Shown here piece by piece: positions 1 through 7,873 of a DNA stretch of 64,000 nucleotides. A program made the position numbers and the translations under genes. The notes under the pieces are model-generated. The model saw only the letters and a list, made by a program, of their open reading frames with translations. It was not told the DNA's origin and did no database searches. The DNA comes from Bariatricus massiliensis (GTDB taxonomy: Bacteria; Bacillota; Clostridia; Lachnospirales; Lachnospiraceae), in assembly GCF_900086725.1 (NCBI RefSeq), contig NZ_LT574838.1:928099-992098 (forward strand), written 5' to 3'. The first letter of the stretch is position 1; each line of letters starts with the position of its first letter.

Positions 1-439
1 TCATATTATTTTCAAGCTTTTCCACTCTTTGTTCTACTTTCGTAACTCGCTTATCAACAACAATGACCGCCTTTAGCTCTGTTGATAAATCAGCCAACAT
101 ATCATGTGTCATTTCCTTGTACTTCTTTTCCACTTTGATGAAGTAGCGCCGCACCTGCTTGCCCTTCTCGTTACGCTCAAGCATTGCCATCTCTTTAGCA
201 GTGTCTAGCTTGATGATGTGGTTTTTCATGGTCTGTCCAGAAGGTGTAGAAATCTCTACGGCTTCAAAATCTTGTTTTTCCAATGCGTCACAGTCCTTCA
301 ACCTTCGTGCCGACCATTCGCGATACACACTCTTCACTCCCAACACTTGATGTAGTTCCGTACCATATACTACCTTTTCCCCTGTGCTTGTCTCATAAAC
401 TGGTACTAGCTCGTTCTCAATTACTGTTAAATTTTGCAT
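1..439 (-). CDS. AntA/AntB-type antirepressor, cut by window edge
   Basis: About 146 residues are visible and no stop is reached before base 1, so the C-terminus lies outside the window. The ATG at 437-439 has an AAAGGAG ribosome site upstream. The first 85 or so residues show the AntA/AntB antirepressor pattern (VYGTELHQVLGVKS, then YREWSARRLKDC, later RYFIKVEKKYKEM). The end of the visible part (VDKRVTKVEQRVEKLENN) looks like a coiled coil. Family members in P1 and many Firmicutes phages counteract the phage repressor by binding it or by an RNA-controlled route. It lies downstream of a small ribbon-helix-helix gene and beyond the late operon terminator, so it is probably expressed apart from the late genes. 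The role in induction is inferred. Confidence 0.8.
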   Translation of the reverse strand, partial: MQNLTVIENELVPVYETSTGEKVVYGTELHQVLGVKSVYREWSARRLKDCDALEKQDFEAVEISTPSGQTMKNHIIKLDTAKEMAMLERNEKGKQVRRYFIKVEKKYKEMTHDMLADLSTELKAVIVVDKRVTKVEQRVEKLENNM

Positions 440-554
440 ATATGAAATCTCCTTTCAAATTGTTCTTGAAAGAAGTTCCATCCTGCATTATAATATTTGC
501 AGAAGGAAACTTCTGGTGAGAGTAATCGGTTGACTTGGTAGGTTGGCGATTACT

Positions 555-731
555 CTATTTTTTTAGTTCCGGTACCAATTTCTTTATTCCGCGTCTTATA
601 GCTTCTGCACGTTCAATTTTTTCTTGTTGGCAATACTCATTTAGAATATTGCTTTCCTCGTTTCCTAAACGTACCGTGATTCTTTCTGACTTTGGATTGT
701 CGATTGGCGGCCGTCCTGTTCGTGGACTCAT
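555..731 (-). CDS. small ribbon-helix-helix (CopG-like) protein
   Basis: A 58-residue ORF beginning MSPRTGRPPIDNPKSERITV, followed by a strand and two helices ending KKLVPELKK. The pattern (basic N-terminus, ITVRL strand, ILNEYCQQ helix, RAEAIRRGI helix) is that of short MetJ/Arc/CopG DNA-binding proteins common on phages and conjugative elements. GAGGTGATTGC precedes the ATG. A near-consensus promoter lies directly upstream, and the antirepressor gene follows on the same strand after about 115 bases. It probably regulates its own promoter or the antirepressor; the target is unknown. Confidence 0.75.
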   Translation of the reverse strand: MSPRTGRPPIDNPKSERITVRLGNEESNILNEYCQQEKIERAEAIRRGIKKLVPELKK

Positions 732-765
732 GCAATCACCTCACTTTTTGTCTGCCACTAAATAC

Positions 766-794
766 ATCATAATTAATGTCAGCCAAAAAGTCAA
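766..794 (-). promoter_or_regulatory. sigma-A type promoter for the RHH/antirepressor pair
   Basis: On the minus strand TTGACT, a 17-base spacer and TATGAT, 35 bases upstream of the start of the ribbon-helix-helix gene. Both boxes are close to consensus, which suggests expression independent of the late operon that ends at the nearby terminator. Confidence 0.75.
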
Positions 795-884
795 GAGGTT
801 TTTCAAATATTTTCCACACCCCACATCTCTTCTGTTATAATAAATATAGTCAGTATTAGACTGTGGATTGAAACCATCCTACCA

Positions 885-920
885 ATGGAATAAAATAGGG
901 CGCAGCATTTCGCCACGCCC
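885..920 (-). terminator. rho-independent terminator ending the late/lysis operon
   Basis: On the minus strand GGGCG, a loop of 13 bases, CGCCC, then TATTTTATT. It lies about 140 bases past the holin stop. Between them (921-1057) is a second hairpin-rich stretch without an ORF: a GTCAGG/CCCTGAC stem nested in GGGGAG/CTCCCC near 931-974. Nothing else is seen in 795-884. Confidence 0.65.
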
Positions 921-1057
921 ATCTGGGGATATGGGGGAGGTCAGGAACATACCCTGACAGGACTTCTCCCCTGTATTTATTGTCTTCATTTATGCGCTCA
1001 CTCCTCTTTTGCATCAATATCACTGCATGAAAAAAGAGGATAGTCCCCCCTCAAATA

Positions 1058-1351
1058 CTACTCCTCTTTTCCCGACTGCTTAATAATCTGATTTGTATAT
1101 GTACTTAGCCCTGCTACAAGAATCCCCTGCACTATAGACGTAAACACCGCCATCGCGATATCCGGTCCGCTCCTTAATGTTGTTGTCGCAATCACATATA
1201 CCGCGCACAATGCAACTCCAGCCCCTCCTAGTATAAGAGGTATAAATTTGTCAGTTACAGCTTGGGCTTGTTTAAGCCCCATTCCAACAAAGTATAATAC
1301 TACCGCTACAACAATAAGTTCCGGTTTCACATAATTCATAACCTGTTCCAT
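1058..1351 (-). CDS. phage holin (holin 5 / Hol44-like)
   Basis: A 97-residue protein with three hydrophobic segments: about 11-28, 36-58 (ILGGAGVALCAVYVIA) and 66-86 (FTSIVQGILVAGLSTY), and a charged tail IKQSGKEE. Length, three membrane helices and position at the end of the tail/lysis operon match holins of the phage_holin_5_2 type, which form the membrane holes that trigger lysis. It is one base from the upstream XhlA-like gene. No endolysin follows inside the window, which is unusual because holin and endolysin genes are normally adjacent. Confidence 0.85.
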   Translation of the reverse strand: MEQVMNYVKPELIVVAVVLYFVGMGLKQAQAVTDKFIPLILGGAGVALCAVYVIATTTLRSGPDIAMAVFTSIVQGILVAGLSTYTNQIIKQSGKEE

Positions 1352-1352
1352 A

Positions 1353-1613
1353 CTAATTCTCCTTTACTTTTTCTAAAATTCCAATACGTTTCTCGTGGTC
1401 TACGAGCGTTTTATCCTGACTTTCATTGTGTTTCCACAATCTTTCATGAGACTTACTGTTTCTTGCTGTAAGGTCGTCCATACCCTCATCTAAATTATTC
1501 AGTTTGTCTACTAAACGGGTTATCGATGTATTTAACTTTACGATAGGCGTGCATATAGATATCGCAAATCCCGCAAGTGCTACAATTACCCCAAAAACTT
1601 CCCACTCTGTCAC
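1353..1613 (-). CDS. XhlA-like small membrane protein with coiled coil
   Basis: An 86-residue protein with an N-terminal membrane helix (about 5-24, EVFGVIVALAGFAISICTPI) and a long charged helical tail that looks like a coiled coil (residues 28-80). This layout is typical of haemolysin XhlA-like lysis accessory proteins encoded just before holins in Firmicutes prophages. It may help localise or regulate lysis. The family assignment rests on topology and position, not on a diagnostic motif. Confidence 0.6.
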   Translation of the reverse strand: MTEWEVFGVIVALAGFAISICTPIVKLNTSITRLVDKLNNLDEGMDDLTARNSKSHERLWKHNESQDKTLVDHEKRIGILEKVKEN

Positions 1614-1630
1614 ATTTCTTTACCTACCTT

Positions 1631-2044
1631 TCAAACAATGTCGTAATGTGGCCGCTCTTCGCCAAATAACAAATATCTTATCATATCATCTATGTAAACC
1701 GCCACCGCCGATAGCAAGAACCAGTAGCAGGAATTTTTAAGGCATATTTGTCCCATAAAGTTAAAGGCTCGGTCAGAATAGTCCCAAATATTCCAACCAA
1801 GCCATAAATTTATAACACAACCAGCCACGAACTCAATAACTGTAACCCAAAGCGTACTAAGTAACATTTGCCTAATCAAAGGCATTTTAGGAGTTGCCTC
1901 ATTAAGTAACCCAATTACTATAAAACATATACCACCTACCAGAAACATCGTCCAATGGCTATACCCTCTCGCAATAATTTCAACAAAATAGTACAGCGTT
2001 CCGCCAGTACTTAGCAAAAACAAATATTTCACGAATTGTTTCAC
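1631..2044 (-). CDS. CmpB-type multi-spanning membrane protein
   Basis: A 137-residue protein with four hydrophobic stretches: about 5-25, 30-47, 63-84 and 107-121. Two conserved features, a WLGWNIWDYSD turn and FNFMGQICLKNS, fit the putative type IV ABC-transporter membrane family (CmpB, PF06541), copies of which sit beside holin genes in clostridial phages. Its start overlaps the previous stop by one base, so it is translationally coupled. A lysis or envelope role is inferred only from location. Confidence 0.65.
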   Translation of the reverse strand: MKQFVKYLFLLSTGGTLYYFVEIIARGYSHWTMFLVGGICFIVIGLLNEATPKMPLIRQMLLSTLWVTVIEFVAGCVINLWLGWNIWDYSDRAFNFMGQICLKNSCYWFLLSAVAVYIDDMIRYLLFGEERPHYDIV

Positions 2045-2727
2045 TATGCTACCTCCATCGCTTTCAAGACATCGGACTTGTATTTATCCGGAATTTCTAC
2101 ACCATACCGTATTGATTCGATGGTAGCTTTATCGGCCAGTGAACGGATGTATATCCTTAAATCACGGAAGTAGGTAACATGCCATGTCACATACGCCATC
2201 GCTGCCGCGGTTATCAGCTCCATATCTGCATTAGAATAGAATTTGCAATGCTCGGTCTCATCGCTGGTATGCCACGGTATATTTTCCTCTCCTGCAAGGA
2301 CCTGCGCCTGCAGTCCGACGAGACTTGTCTGGTCATGGTCCGTCAGCGTAAAATGTTCAATTGTACCATTCGTTAAGGTGACATTAATTCCTTCTTGAAT
2401 CATTTTCTGCTGTGCGTCATTCATTTCAGCAACCTTTGCCTCCTGCACTTCCTCAAGTGTTTGCTCCGGGACTGGTTCGGGTTCCGGCATTGGCTCAGGC
2501 TCAACGTATATAGAACCATCATCCGATAAAATAAACCCGCCTTCAATTTCTTTGAAAAGCGTGGTAAAACCATCATATTTTCCATATACAGCTCCAGAAT
2601 CAAGTTCTAGGCGAAAACCAGAGATATTCGGCGAAATCTCACCAGTAATCTTTACTGTATGCGGCGAGAGTTTTTCTACCTCACCATATACAATTTCATT
2701 TGCATCTAAAAATCGAATGTTTTTCAT
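2044..2727 (-). CDS. phage tail-associated protein with DUF4376-like C-terminus
   Basis: A 227-residue protein. The N-terminal 75 residues are a beta-rich domain (IRFLDANEIVYGEVEKL, ending in GSIYVEPE). A proline-glutamate linker of PEPEP type follows (about 76-90), then a helical DUF4376-like domain (about 95-227) with TLTDHDQTSLVGLQAQV and YFRDLRIYIRSL. Such proteins follow tail fibre genes in Firmicutes and Gammaproteobacterial phages and may act as fibre assembly factors. AAAGGAATAATTTT precedes the ATG. A terminator-like hairpin lies just upstream (2743-2773), so only part of the tail transcript may reach it. Confidence 0.65.
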   Translation of the reverse strand: MKNIRFLDANEIVYGEVEKLSPHTVKITGEISPNISGFRLELDSGAVYGKYDGFTTLFKEIEGGFILSDDGSIYVEPEPMPEPEPVPEQTLEEVQEAKVAEMNDAQQKMIQEGINVTLTNGTIEHFTLTDHDQTSLVGLQAQVLAGEENIPWHTSDETEHCKFYSNADMELITAAAMAYVTWHVTYFRDLRIYIRSLADKATIESIRYGVEIPDKYKSDVLKAMEVA

Positions 2728-2742
2728 AAAATTATTCCTTTC

Positions 2743-2773
2743 ATAGATAAAAAATAGAGCCTTTGCAGCTCTA
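2743..2773 (-). terminator. intrinsic terminator between tail-fibre and lysis genes
   Basis: On the minus strand TAGAGC, a 7-base loop, GCTCTA, then TTTTTTATC. It is directly outside the left end of the invertible segment. It would end or attenuate transcripts of whichever fibre orientation is active before the DUF4376/holin genes. Confidence 0.65.
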
Positions 2774-2796
2774 GGTTAATAAGTTACATATTCACT

Positions 2797-2810
2797 TAAA
2801 TAGCAATTTA
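2797..2810 (+). repeat. left inverted recombination site
   Basis: TAAATAGCAATTTA on the + strand, identical to the minus-strand sequence at 3494-3507. Homology stops on both sides of the 14 bases, which points to site-specific exchange and not general recombination. Confidence 0.75.
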
Positions 2811-3140
2811 GGCACCGGAGGCATCGTAGAATCTGGCGCCGGTTATGTACGTTATAGAGATGGTACGCAACTATGCTGGATTGCCAAGAGCGCAACATAC
2901 AACTACAGCACGGCATATGGTTCTGTGTATCACACAGGAGCCCAATATTTCGAGTTTGAAAAAGCATTCATTACAAAACCTTCGATAGCCGCTTCTGCCG
3001 GTTCCGCAGGTATGACATATGTGGCGAGCATACGTGCATCTAGTGACTTACAATCGGTAGGACTGACATTCTGCAACCCGGTAAGTACGTCAGGATTGTT
3101 GACTGATATCAGTATTATAGCGGTCGGTCGCTGGAAGTAA
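2797..3140 (+). pseudogene. silent alternative C-terminal segment of the tail fibre
   Basis: A + strand open frame (open from 2775, stop at 3138-3140) with no start, ribosome site or promoter of its own. From 2799 it encodes NSNL followed by a domain with GYVRYRDGTQLCW and the end IAVGRWK. The expressed gene on the other strand has NSNL at residues 58-61, the same layout in GYTYYKKYNDGTLLMWG, and the end FAVGRWK. Both therefore look like alternative versions of one receptor-binding fold (gp53-like C-terminal type). Joined at the shared site, it would give a protein of 170 residues against 173 now. It is best read as a stored cassette, not as decay. Confidence 0.85.
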
Positions 3141-3154
3141 ATTTTATTTATGCG

Positions 3155-3676
3155 TTATTTCCAACGGCCTACTGCGAACCAGTCGGCATCATGTGTCTCA
3201 ACCTTATCAGTTGTGGTAGGATACTTCCGGCTGTACACGTTTGCTAAACTTCCGGTCATTTTTTGCGCTGATATAATCTCAAATACATACGCCGAACTCA
3301 CATACTTTTGCTGCACAAAGAGCTGATAAGAAAGAGTATCCTTGAAAGCAATTGGGAAATTAATAGTCCCCGAGCCAGTGGTGTAGCCAATACTTACGAT
3401 ACCCCACATTAGGAGCGTACCGTCATTATACTTTTTATAATATGTATATCCGCTACTTCCTAATTCATATCCTAAATTATTATTTAAAGCCGTTAAATTG
3501 CTATTTATCCGCTTAGCTACCAGAGCATCAACCAGAAACCCCGGTTCTGTTACAAGCTCCAAATCATCCACCGAAACAATCTTATCTGTTATCTGTTCCG
3601 ATGATGTTTCAAAGTGTATAGTGTCAAAATCAGTACCATTATCCACCTTAAATTTACTCTTTTTTATTGCTCCCAT
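3155..3676 (-). CDS. tail fibre / receptor-binding protein, current C-terminal version
   Basis: A 173-residue protein. Residues 1-57 are constant and begin MGAIKKSKFKVDNGTDFDTI, a short N-terminus typical of phage fibre tips. From residue 58 the C-terminal domain includes YNDGTLLMWGIVSIGYTTGS, then a FPIAF motif, and ends WFAVGRWK. The DGT-L-W-G, FP-x-x-F and terminal (I/V)GRW pattern fits gp53-like receptor-binding tips. GGAGGTAATACTA precedes the ATG. The C-terminal part lies inside the predicted invertible segment, so the displayed specificity is one of two. Host recognition is inferred from family and place. Confidence 0.8.
   Translation of the reverse strand: MGAIKKSKFKVDNGTDFDTIHFETSSEQITDKIVSVDDLELVTEPGFLVDALVAKRINSNLTALNNNLGYELGSSGYTYYKKYNDGTLLMWGIVSIGYTTGSGTINFPIAFKDTLSYQLFVQQKYVSSAYVFEIISAQKMTGSLANVYSRKYPTTTDKVETHDADWFAVGRWK
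3494..3507 (-). repeat. right inverted recombination site
   Basis: The partner of 2797-2810, lying inside the expressed tail-fibre gene at codons for NSNL (residues 58-61). It marks where the constant N-terminus meets the variable C-terminus. Confidence 0.75.
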
Positions 3677-3692
3677 ATTAGTATTACCTCCG

Positions 3693-3893
3693 TTAAATCT
3701 GTAACCACACTTGGCCTACCACATGAGTAGTAGGCGGTTCTGTGGATACTGTTATTTTAGTTCCATTACTGCTTGTAATTTTTGAATCTATTTCATTTTT
3801 TGTGTAAGTTCCAATCTCTGCGGGCGTAGGCTTATTACCTTTATGGTACACGTCATATCCATTAACCTTAAGATACTTAAAAAGACCTTTCAT
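3693..3893 (-). CDS. small tail-region protein
   Basis: A 66-residue protein starting MKGLFKYLKVNGYDVYHKGN and ending GQVWLQI. The ATG at 3891-3893 has an AGGAGG site 5 bases upstream. A longer open frame reaches 3995, but that extension only shadows the end of the preceding fibre gene. The KGNKPTPAEIGTYTK stretch is the kind of linker found in tail-fibre proteins, and the end (TVSTEPPTT then GQVWLQ) resembles the hinge found before fibre tips. It is probably a structural or chaperone component of the fibre; there is no firm family. Confidence 0.6.
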   Translation of the reverse strand: MKGLFKYLKVNGYDVYHKGNKPTPAEIGTYTKNEIDSKITSSNGTKITVSTEPPTTHVVGQVWLQI

Positions 3894-3901
3894 AATACCT
3901 C

Positions 3902-6598
3902 CTATCCAGTAACCGTCACCCGGTATTGATTCGCCGAAGGAGCTACAGCAAAAAGCAGTTTGATTGCGGATGTACTTGTTATCTGTACATCGCAAAGAAC
4001 CATTTCATATGGCGATGCTTTCTCCCGAAGCATGACAGTCACATCCTGCGTACCAAGATTATGCGTGACCGTAAATTCCGTGGCCGTACCATTCCCAATA
4101 TCGGCGCTGTATTTCTTTGTCCTAGCGTTCCATGTAGTACGTTCCGCCGCCGTGATATGTTTTGTCGTATCAGCGAGATGCGTAATTAGGTCTGCTACAG
4201 CTTTAGCAAGCTTACCAAATGCCGCCGATAGTTTCTCTCCGGATGTCAACGCAGAAAGTGTTGTCGTAGCTGTATACGTCGGTGTCTGGTCGTTCGTAGC
4301 CACATTCGGGACGTTGCCTAGACCTACGTTTGTTTTTGTCACTCCATGTGGATTCCCGGATTTGAGCTGACTATGGTCATAAGCTATTTTGCCTCTATCA
4401 CCGCGGTATGCTGTAGAGCTTGTCTCTCCTAACGCAATAGTATCCGAAATGACTACATAAGCACTACCAGACCATCGATAGACCTTATTGGTGGAAAGGT
4501 CCGTATAAATTTTTCCAGCTTCTGCACTGATTTCTGTCGTGTGCGCAGACTCTTTATAAAATTTTCCTCCGCTCAAATATCCTTCTATAACATCATCGAC
4601 AAAACTAGGCAACTGAGACGCTGGTACTTTTCCCGCAGCATCCAATTCAGCTACGCCCCCTGTAGCACCTTTCTGCGAAGTCGCTATATATGGATGACTA
4701 TGGTTTGCTTTATCATAAGCTTTCTTCACCGCGTTCGCAGTTGCCGCCTGCGCTACCGATGTACTGTTAATATTATCATTTAGTTGTACAATTCCTGTCT
4801 GTCCAGTAGTGCCAGCCGGAAGGCTTTGCCATGTATTATCATTTCTCAAGAACTTTCGTGCATCTGCTGTTTGTACGGCAGGTACGTGATTCCCGTGGTT
4901 CGATGCCGCTTTCCCATTTAACTGTGTTTGTATATCTGATGTCACGCCAGCTATACAATCCATCTCTGCCGCTGACACTTTCGCCAATTTTGCGAAGTCT
5001 TCCTTACTCAACAATCCGTTCGCGCTTGCTGTTGCGAGGGAATACGTCGTATTACTGTCATAGCTATAGACCAGATGCCATGCTCCAGTACTAACCTGCG
5101 TCGTGTCATACAAGAGTTGTATGACTGCATTTGCCGGCGCGCGGCTAGCTGGTATTGCTGCTCCCTTATAATAGATTGGCTTTGCACCGAGACCATTGAC
5201 ATTGAGTGTCGCATTTGCGGCATTTGCGGCGTTGAACATCAAAATAATCATCGTTCCTGACACCAGTGCGGCCCCCGGAACAGATGCCTTATACGCGCTC
5301 GTTGTCCCAGTTGTAACCGCAAATGCGGCAATCCGTTTATAGAGATTATCAACTCTTGTCTTATCTGTGTTGCTCATCAAGCCAGCGGCGCTTCCCGTCG
5401 CATTTGGTATTGGGTCAGCCCCTCCGGCTATATGTTCTGCGCCGTGCACCGGATACGGTTCTATATTAATTAACTGCATATACTCCGCAAGTATAACATC
5501 GCCTGCATTTACCCCGCTTTTCAAAGTAAACACCGTACTTGAAGTTTCTACGAAGATTCCAGAGCTTTGTTTTACGCCATTTATAAACACAGAAAGCCCG
5601 CCGTGTCCCGGCTGGTAATATCCGCTTGTAAGCGTGAATGTTTTTTGTCCCTCTGTAGCCACGAACCGCTGTTGTTTGATAAGACAGCTCGATGGGTTGT
5701 TATTTGCGCTCAACACTCCCCCTGTCATGGACAGATTCTCTCCGACCTTTATCCCGCCTAGTTGTGTGGAGGAAGCGACTGGAGGAGTGAAAGTAGATGG
5801 TTTGCCTGTAATGCTCCCCCACGCTATGGTATCCTGCCCCCCTACCTGCACCCATGCATTAGCCGCATTATCTAACCAGATTTTTTTCGTATCGGCTGCT
5901 ATATACACTATTTTGCTTCCGGTTGCCGTACCCTTGTCTGCATCAGCGCCGATATTGATTTGCGCCGGCGTGAATCCTAATTTCTCAACAATCTTTGCTT
6001 TTGTGAGCTCATTCAATATTGTCGCCGAGGATTTATTCTCCACACTGCCAAGTCCTACCTGTGATTTAGTAACACCGTGGGGATTGCTCTTGTTGGCCAG
6101 ATGCGCTATCAGGTCTGTAACCGCCTTTGCAATCTTCCCGAAGGCTGCTGAAAGCTTCTCTCCAGATGTCAGGGCGCTTAATGCTGTGGCCACTGTATAC
6201 GTCGGTGTCTGGTCGTTCGTAGCCACGTTAGGTACATTCCCTAGGCCTACATCACCTTTCGTAGTTCCGTGTGGGTTTGTACCACTTCCCGGATGTGCAT
6301 ATACAACCACTTCCGAACCATTTATTTTTATATTCCCATTCGTCAAAGACTTTTCGACTTTTGTTGCCCCCGATGCAATTGCATCAAGTTTTTGTTTTAA
6401 TGCGGTCGTGAATGTCTCACCTGTGTAGGAGTATAGTGCGTTCTTCCACACCCCGCCCGCAAACATATACATTGTTTTATCAATGGTATTAAAATAAAAT
6501 TGTCCTTCGACCGGACTTTCGGGAGCCGCCGCAAGGTTCTGTAGTCTGGCGTTCTGCAGCTCATTTTTGTTCAAATCAATATTTTGTAAATTTTTCAT
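3902..6598 (-). CDS. large phage tail fibre protein
   Basis: An 898-residue protein. The N-terminus (KNLQNIDLNKNELQNARLQN, then GQFYFNT and MYMFAGGVWK) is the usual virion-attachment start of Firmicutes tail fibres. The shaft contains repeated modules: NPHGT/VTKxDVGLGNVPNVAT with SGEKLSAAFGK near residues 105-165 and again near 760-825, plus a shorter NPHGVTKSQVGLGSVENKS copy. The C-terminal 75 residues (FTVTHNLGTQDVTVMLRE) form a separate beta domain. It is encoded between the Gp37-like protein and the small fibre-tip genes. Repeats of this kind form triple-stranded fibre shafts. The repeated DNA could promote in-frame deletions. Confidence 0.85.
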   Translation of the reverse strand: MKNLQNIDLNKNELQNARLQNLAAAPESPVEGQFYFNTIDKTMYMFAGGVWKNALYSYTGETFTTALKQKLDAIASGATKVEKSLTNGNIKINGSEVVVYAHPGSGTNPHGTTKGDVGLGNVPNVATNDQTPTYTVATALSALTSGEKLSAAFGKIAKAVTDLIAHLANKSNPHGVTKSQVGLGSVENKSSATILNELTKAKIVEKLGFTPAQINIGADADKGTATGSKIVYIAADTKKIWLDNAANAWVQVGGQDTIAWGSITGKPSTFTPPVASSTQLGGIKVGENLSMTGGVLSANNNPSSCLIKQQRFVATEGQKTFTLTSGYYQPGHGGLSVFINGVKQSSGIFVETSSTVFTLKSGVNAGDVILAEYMQLINIEPYPVHGAEHIAGGADPIPNATGSAAGLMSNTDKTRVDNLYKRIAAFAVTTGTTSAYKASVPGAALVSGTMIILMFNAANAANATLNVNGLGAKPIYYKGAAIPASRAPANAVIQLLYDTTQVSTGAWHLVYSYDSNTTYSLATASANGLLSKEDFAKLAKVSAAEMDCIAGVTSDIQTQLNGKAASNHGNHVPAVQTADARKFLRNDNTWQSLPAGTTGQTGIVQLNDNINSTSVAQAATANAVKKAYDKANHSHPYIATSQKGATGGVAELDAAGKVPASQLPSFVDDVIEGYLSGGKFYKESAHTTEISAEAGKIYTDLSTNKVYRWSGSAYVVISDTIALGETSSTAYRGDRGKIAYDHSQLKSGNPHGVTKTNVGLGNVPNVATNDQTPTYTATTTLSALTSGEKLSAAFGKLAKAVADLITHLADTTKHITAAERTTWNARTKKYSADIGNGTATEFTVTHNLGTQDVTVMLREKASPYEMVLCDVQITSTSAIKLLFAVAPSANQYRVTVTG
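4271..4303. repeat. direct repeat inside the tail fibre gene, copy 1
   Basis: These 33 bases are identical to 6194-6226, and the similarity extends further on both sides. They encode the NVPNVATNDQTPTYT part of the shaft module. Recombination between the copies would remove about 1.9 kb in frame. Confidence 0.8.
6194..6226. repeat. direct repeat inside the tail fibre gene, copy 2
   Basis: The second copy of the 33-base identical block at 4271-4303, in the same orientation, encoding the first NVPNVATNDQTPTYT shaft module of the fibre. Confidence 0.8.
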
Positions 6599-6607
6599 CT
6601 ATGCCTC

Positions 6608-7873
6608 CTAATTCAAGTACGCAAAGCCAGCGAAGCCGCCAATAAAAATAAGTTTCAGATTGTTCCTGTCTATATACACAACATCGCCCATGACCATAGT
6701 TCCAGCACTGTCTGTTACTGTAACGGAAGGAAATTTACCCAGATTGTGATTGATTTCCCATACTTCTGCAGGAACGGACCTTGTATAAATATACCGCGCA
6801 TCTCCTGCGCCTCCACCGCCAAATCCCGCCCCACTGCTACTACCAGAAGAAAGCCCCTTTTCTGGCACCCCAAAGGTTGGAATGACACTGTAACCATCCC
6901 TGTCCATCGTTTCGTCAATTTCAACCACATAATCATTCAGCGTTAGGCCGCTCTCTTCATGGATAATGGTCACCATATCACCTAGCTGCCACTTTTTACC
7001 GTAATCGGCTGAATCAACCTCGGATTCAAAATTCTCTTCAAGCTTCATGTCCGCTAATTTTGCCGCACCGCGCTCCGGAAGTTCACTTGCATCTTCTACA
7101 TCCCTTGCATCCACATACACCTCGCGCCGTCTCTCTCCGGAAAGCTCATCGCCAACGATATAAATAGCCCGGTCTGCTCCTTCTCCCTGCCCAGCAGTAT
7201 ATGCACAATTCTTTGTGTTGCTGTCATTAACTGTATAAGTGGTATTACTAAGATTATCGTATTCTTCCCGGAATACGACAGGCGGGCGTTCCTTCTGTTG
7301 TATTGTTCGGTCCGTACCTTCCAACACCTCGAATACATATCTCTTATTCCTTATATCCATCCTTACGGCCACACCAAGCATAGAATATTTTGACAGCTCC
7401 TCTAAGCAAGTGGTAAGCTCCGTATGACTCGACTGGTAGGCCATTTTTTCCCCACGCCCAAGGGATTCCACAGCCTCAAATCGCTCCAGTTTCCTCTTGC
7501 CGTTGACAGGAGTCACCGCATTTGTTTTTACGATATCTATCATGATATCCTCGACGGGCGCATTGTAGTATACATAGTCCTTCCCAGCGTCTGGAACCGT
7601 TATGCGGTTTTTTAAGAGCCACAACAATGTAAAGCCTTTAATCGTAACGCTCCCATCTGTATCTTCGAAAATATATTTGATGATTCCATTCTTATACTCA
7701 TCACCATCAAACAGGACACGGTTGTCTTTTTTTATGTATGCCTCCATCCGGTCCAGATGGATTTCAAATTGACCGTAACTATGCCAGCGTTTTGTAAAAA
7801 TGACAACGGCATCGTCTACCTCTTTGAGCATCCGAAAGTCTGGGCTGTAAAATCTTACTGCTCTTGTATCCAT
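6608..7873 (-). CDS. ReqiPepy6 Gp37-like tail protein
   Basis: A 421-residue protein. The opening MDTRAVRFYSPDFRMLKEVD, GQFEIHLDR and IKYIFEDTDGSVTIKG are characteristic of the siphovirus Gp37-like family (PF14594), baseplate hub or tail-tip proteins. The middle contains DMVTIIHEESGLTLNDYVVE, typical of the domain that follows. A glycine-serine linker (near residues 345-360) leads to a C-terminal beta domain (WEINHNLGKFPSVTVTDSAG) like those at fibre ends. It overlaps the next upstream gene by 19 bases, so expression is coupled. Confidence 0.85.
   Translation of the reverse strand: MDTRAVRFYSPDFRMLKEVDDAVVIFTKRWHSYGQFEIHLDRMEAYIKKDNRVLFDGDEYKNGIIKYIFEDTDGSVTIKGFTLLWLLKNRITVPDAGKDYVYYNAPVEDIMIDIVKTNAVTPVNGKRKLERFEAVESLGRGEKMAYQSSHTELTTCLEELSKYSMLGVAVRMDIRNKRYVFEVLEGTDRTIQQKERPPVVFREEYDNLSNTTYTVNDSNTKNCAYTAGQGEGADRAIYIVGDELSGERRREVYVDARDVEDASELPERGAAKLADMKLEENFESEVDSADYGKKWQLGDMVTIIHEESGLTLNDYVVEIDETMDRDGYSVIPTFGVPEKGLSSGSSSGAGFGGGGAGDARYIYTRSVPAEVWEINHNLGKFPSVTVTDSAGTMVMGDVVYIDRNNLKLIFIGGFAGFAYLN

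Larger units (their letters stand above)
2797..3507. other. predicted invertible tail-fibre segment
   Basis: The segment is bounded by TAAATAGCAATTTA on the + strand (2797-2810) and the same 14 bases on the minus strand (3494-3507). Each copy is itself a near palindrome, with two mismatches around a central GC. Inside are the two C-terminal coding segments, tail to tail, with stops 14 bases apart (3140 and 3155). The site encodes NSNL in frame in both cassettes, so inversion swaps the fibre C-terminus without a frameshift. This is the arrangement known from the Mu G segment and similar host-range switches. The recombinase is not identified; no small serine invertase is encoded nearby. Confidence 0.8.

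Noticed and set aside
864..885. GATTGAAACCATCC, resembling a CRISPR repeat end
   Set aside because: Only one copy is present, and no repeat-spacer pattern follows.
2776..2967. A 63-residue minus-strand ORF opposite the silent fibre segment
   Set aside because: It has no ribosome site, while the + strand frame matches the fibre C-terminus in layout and ending.
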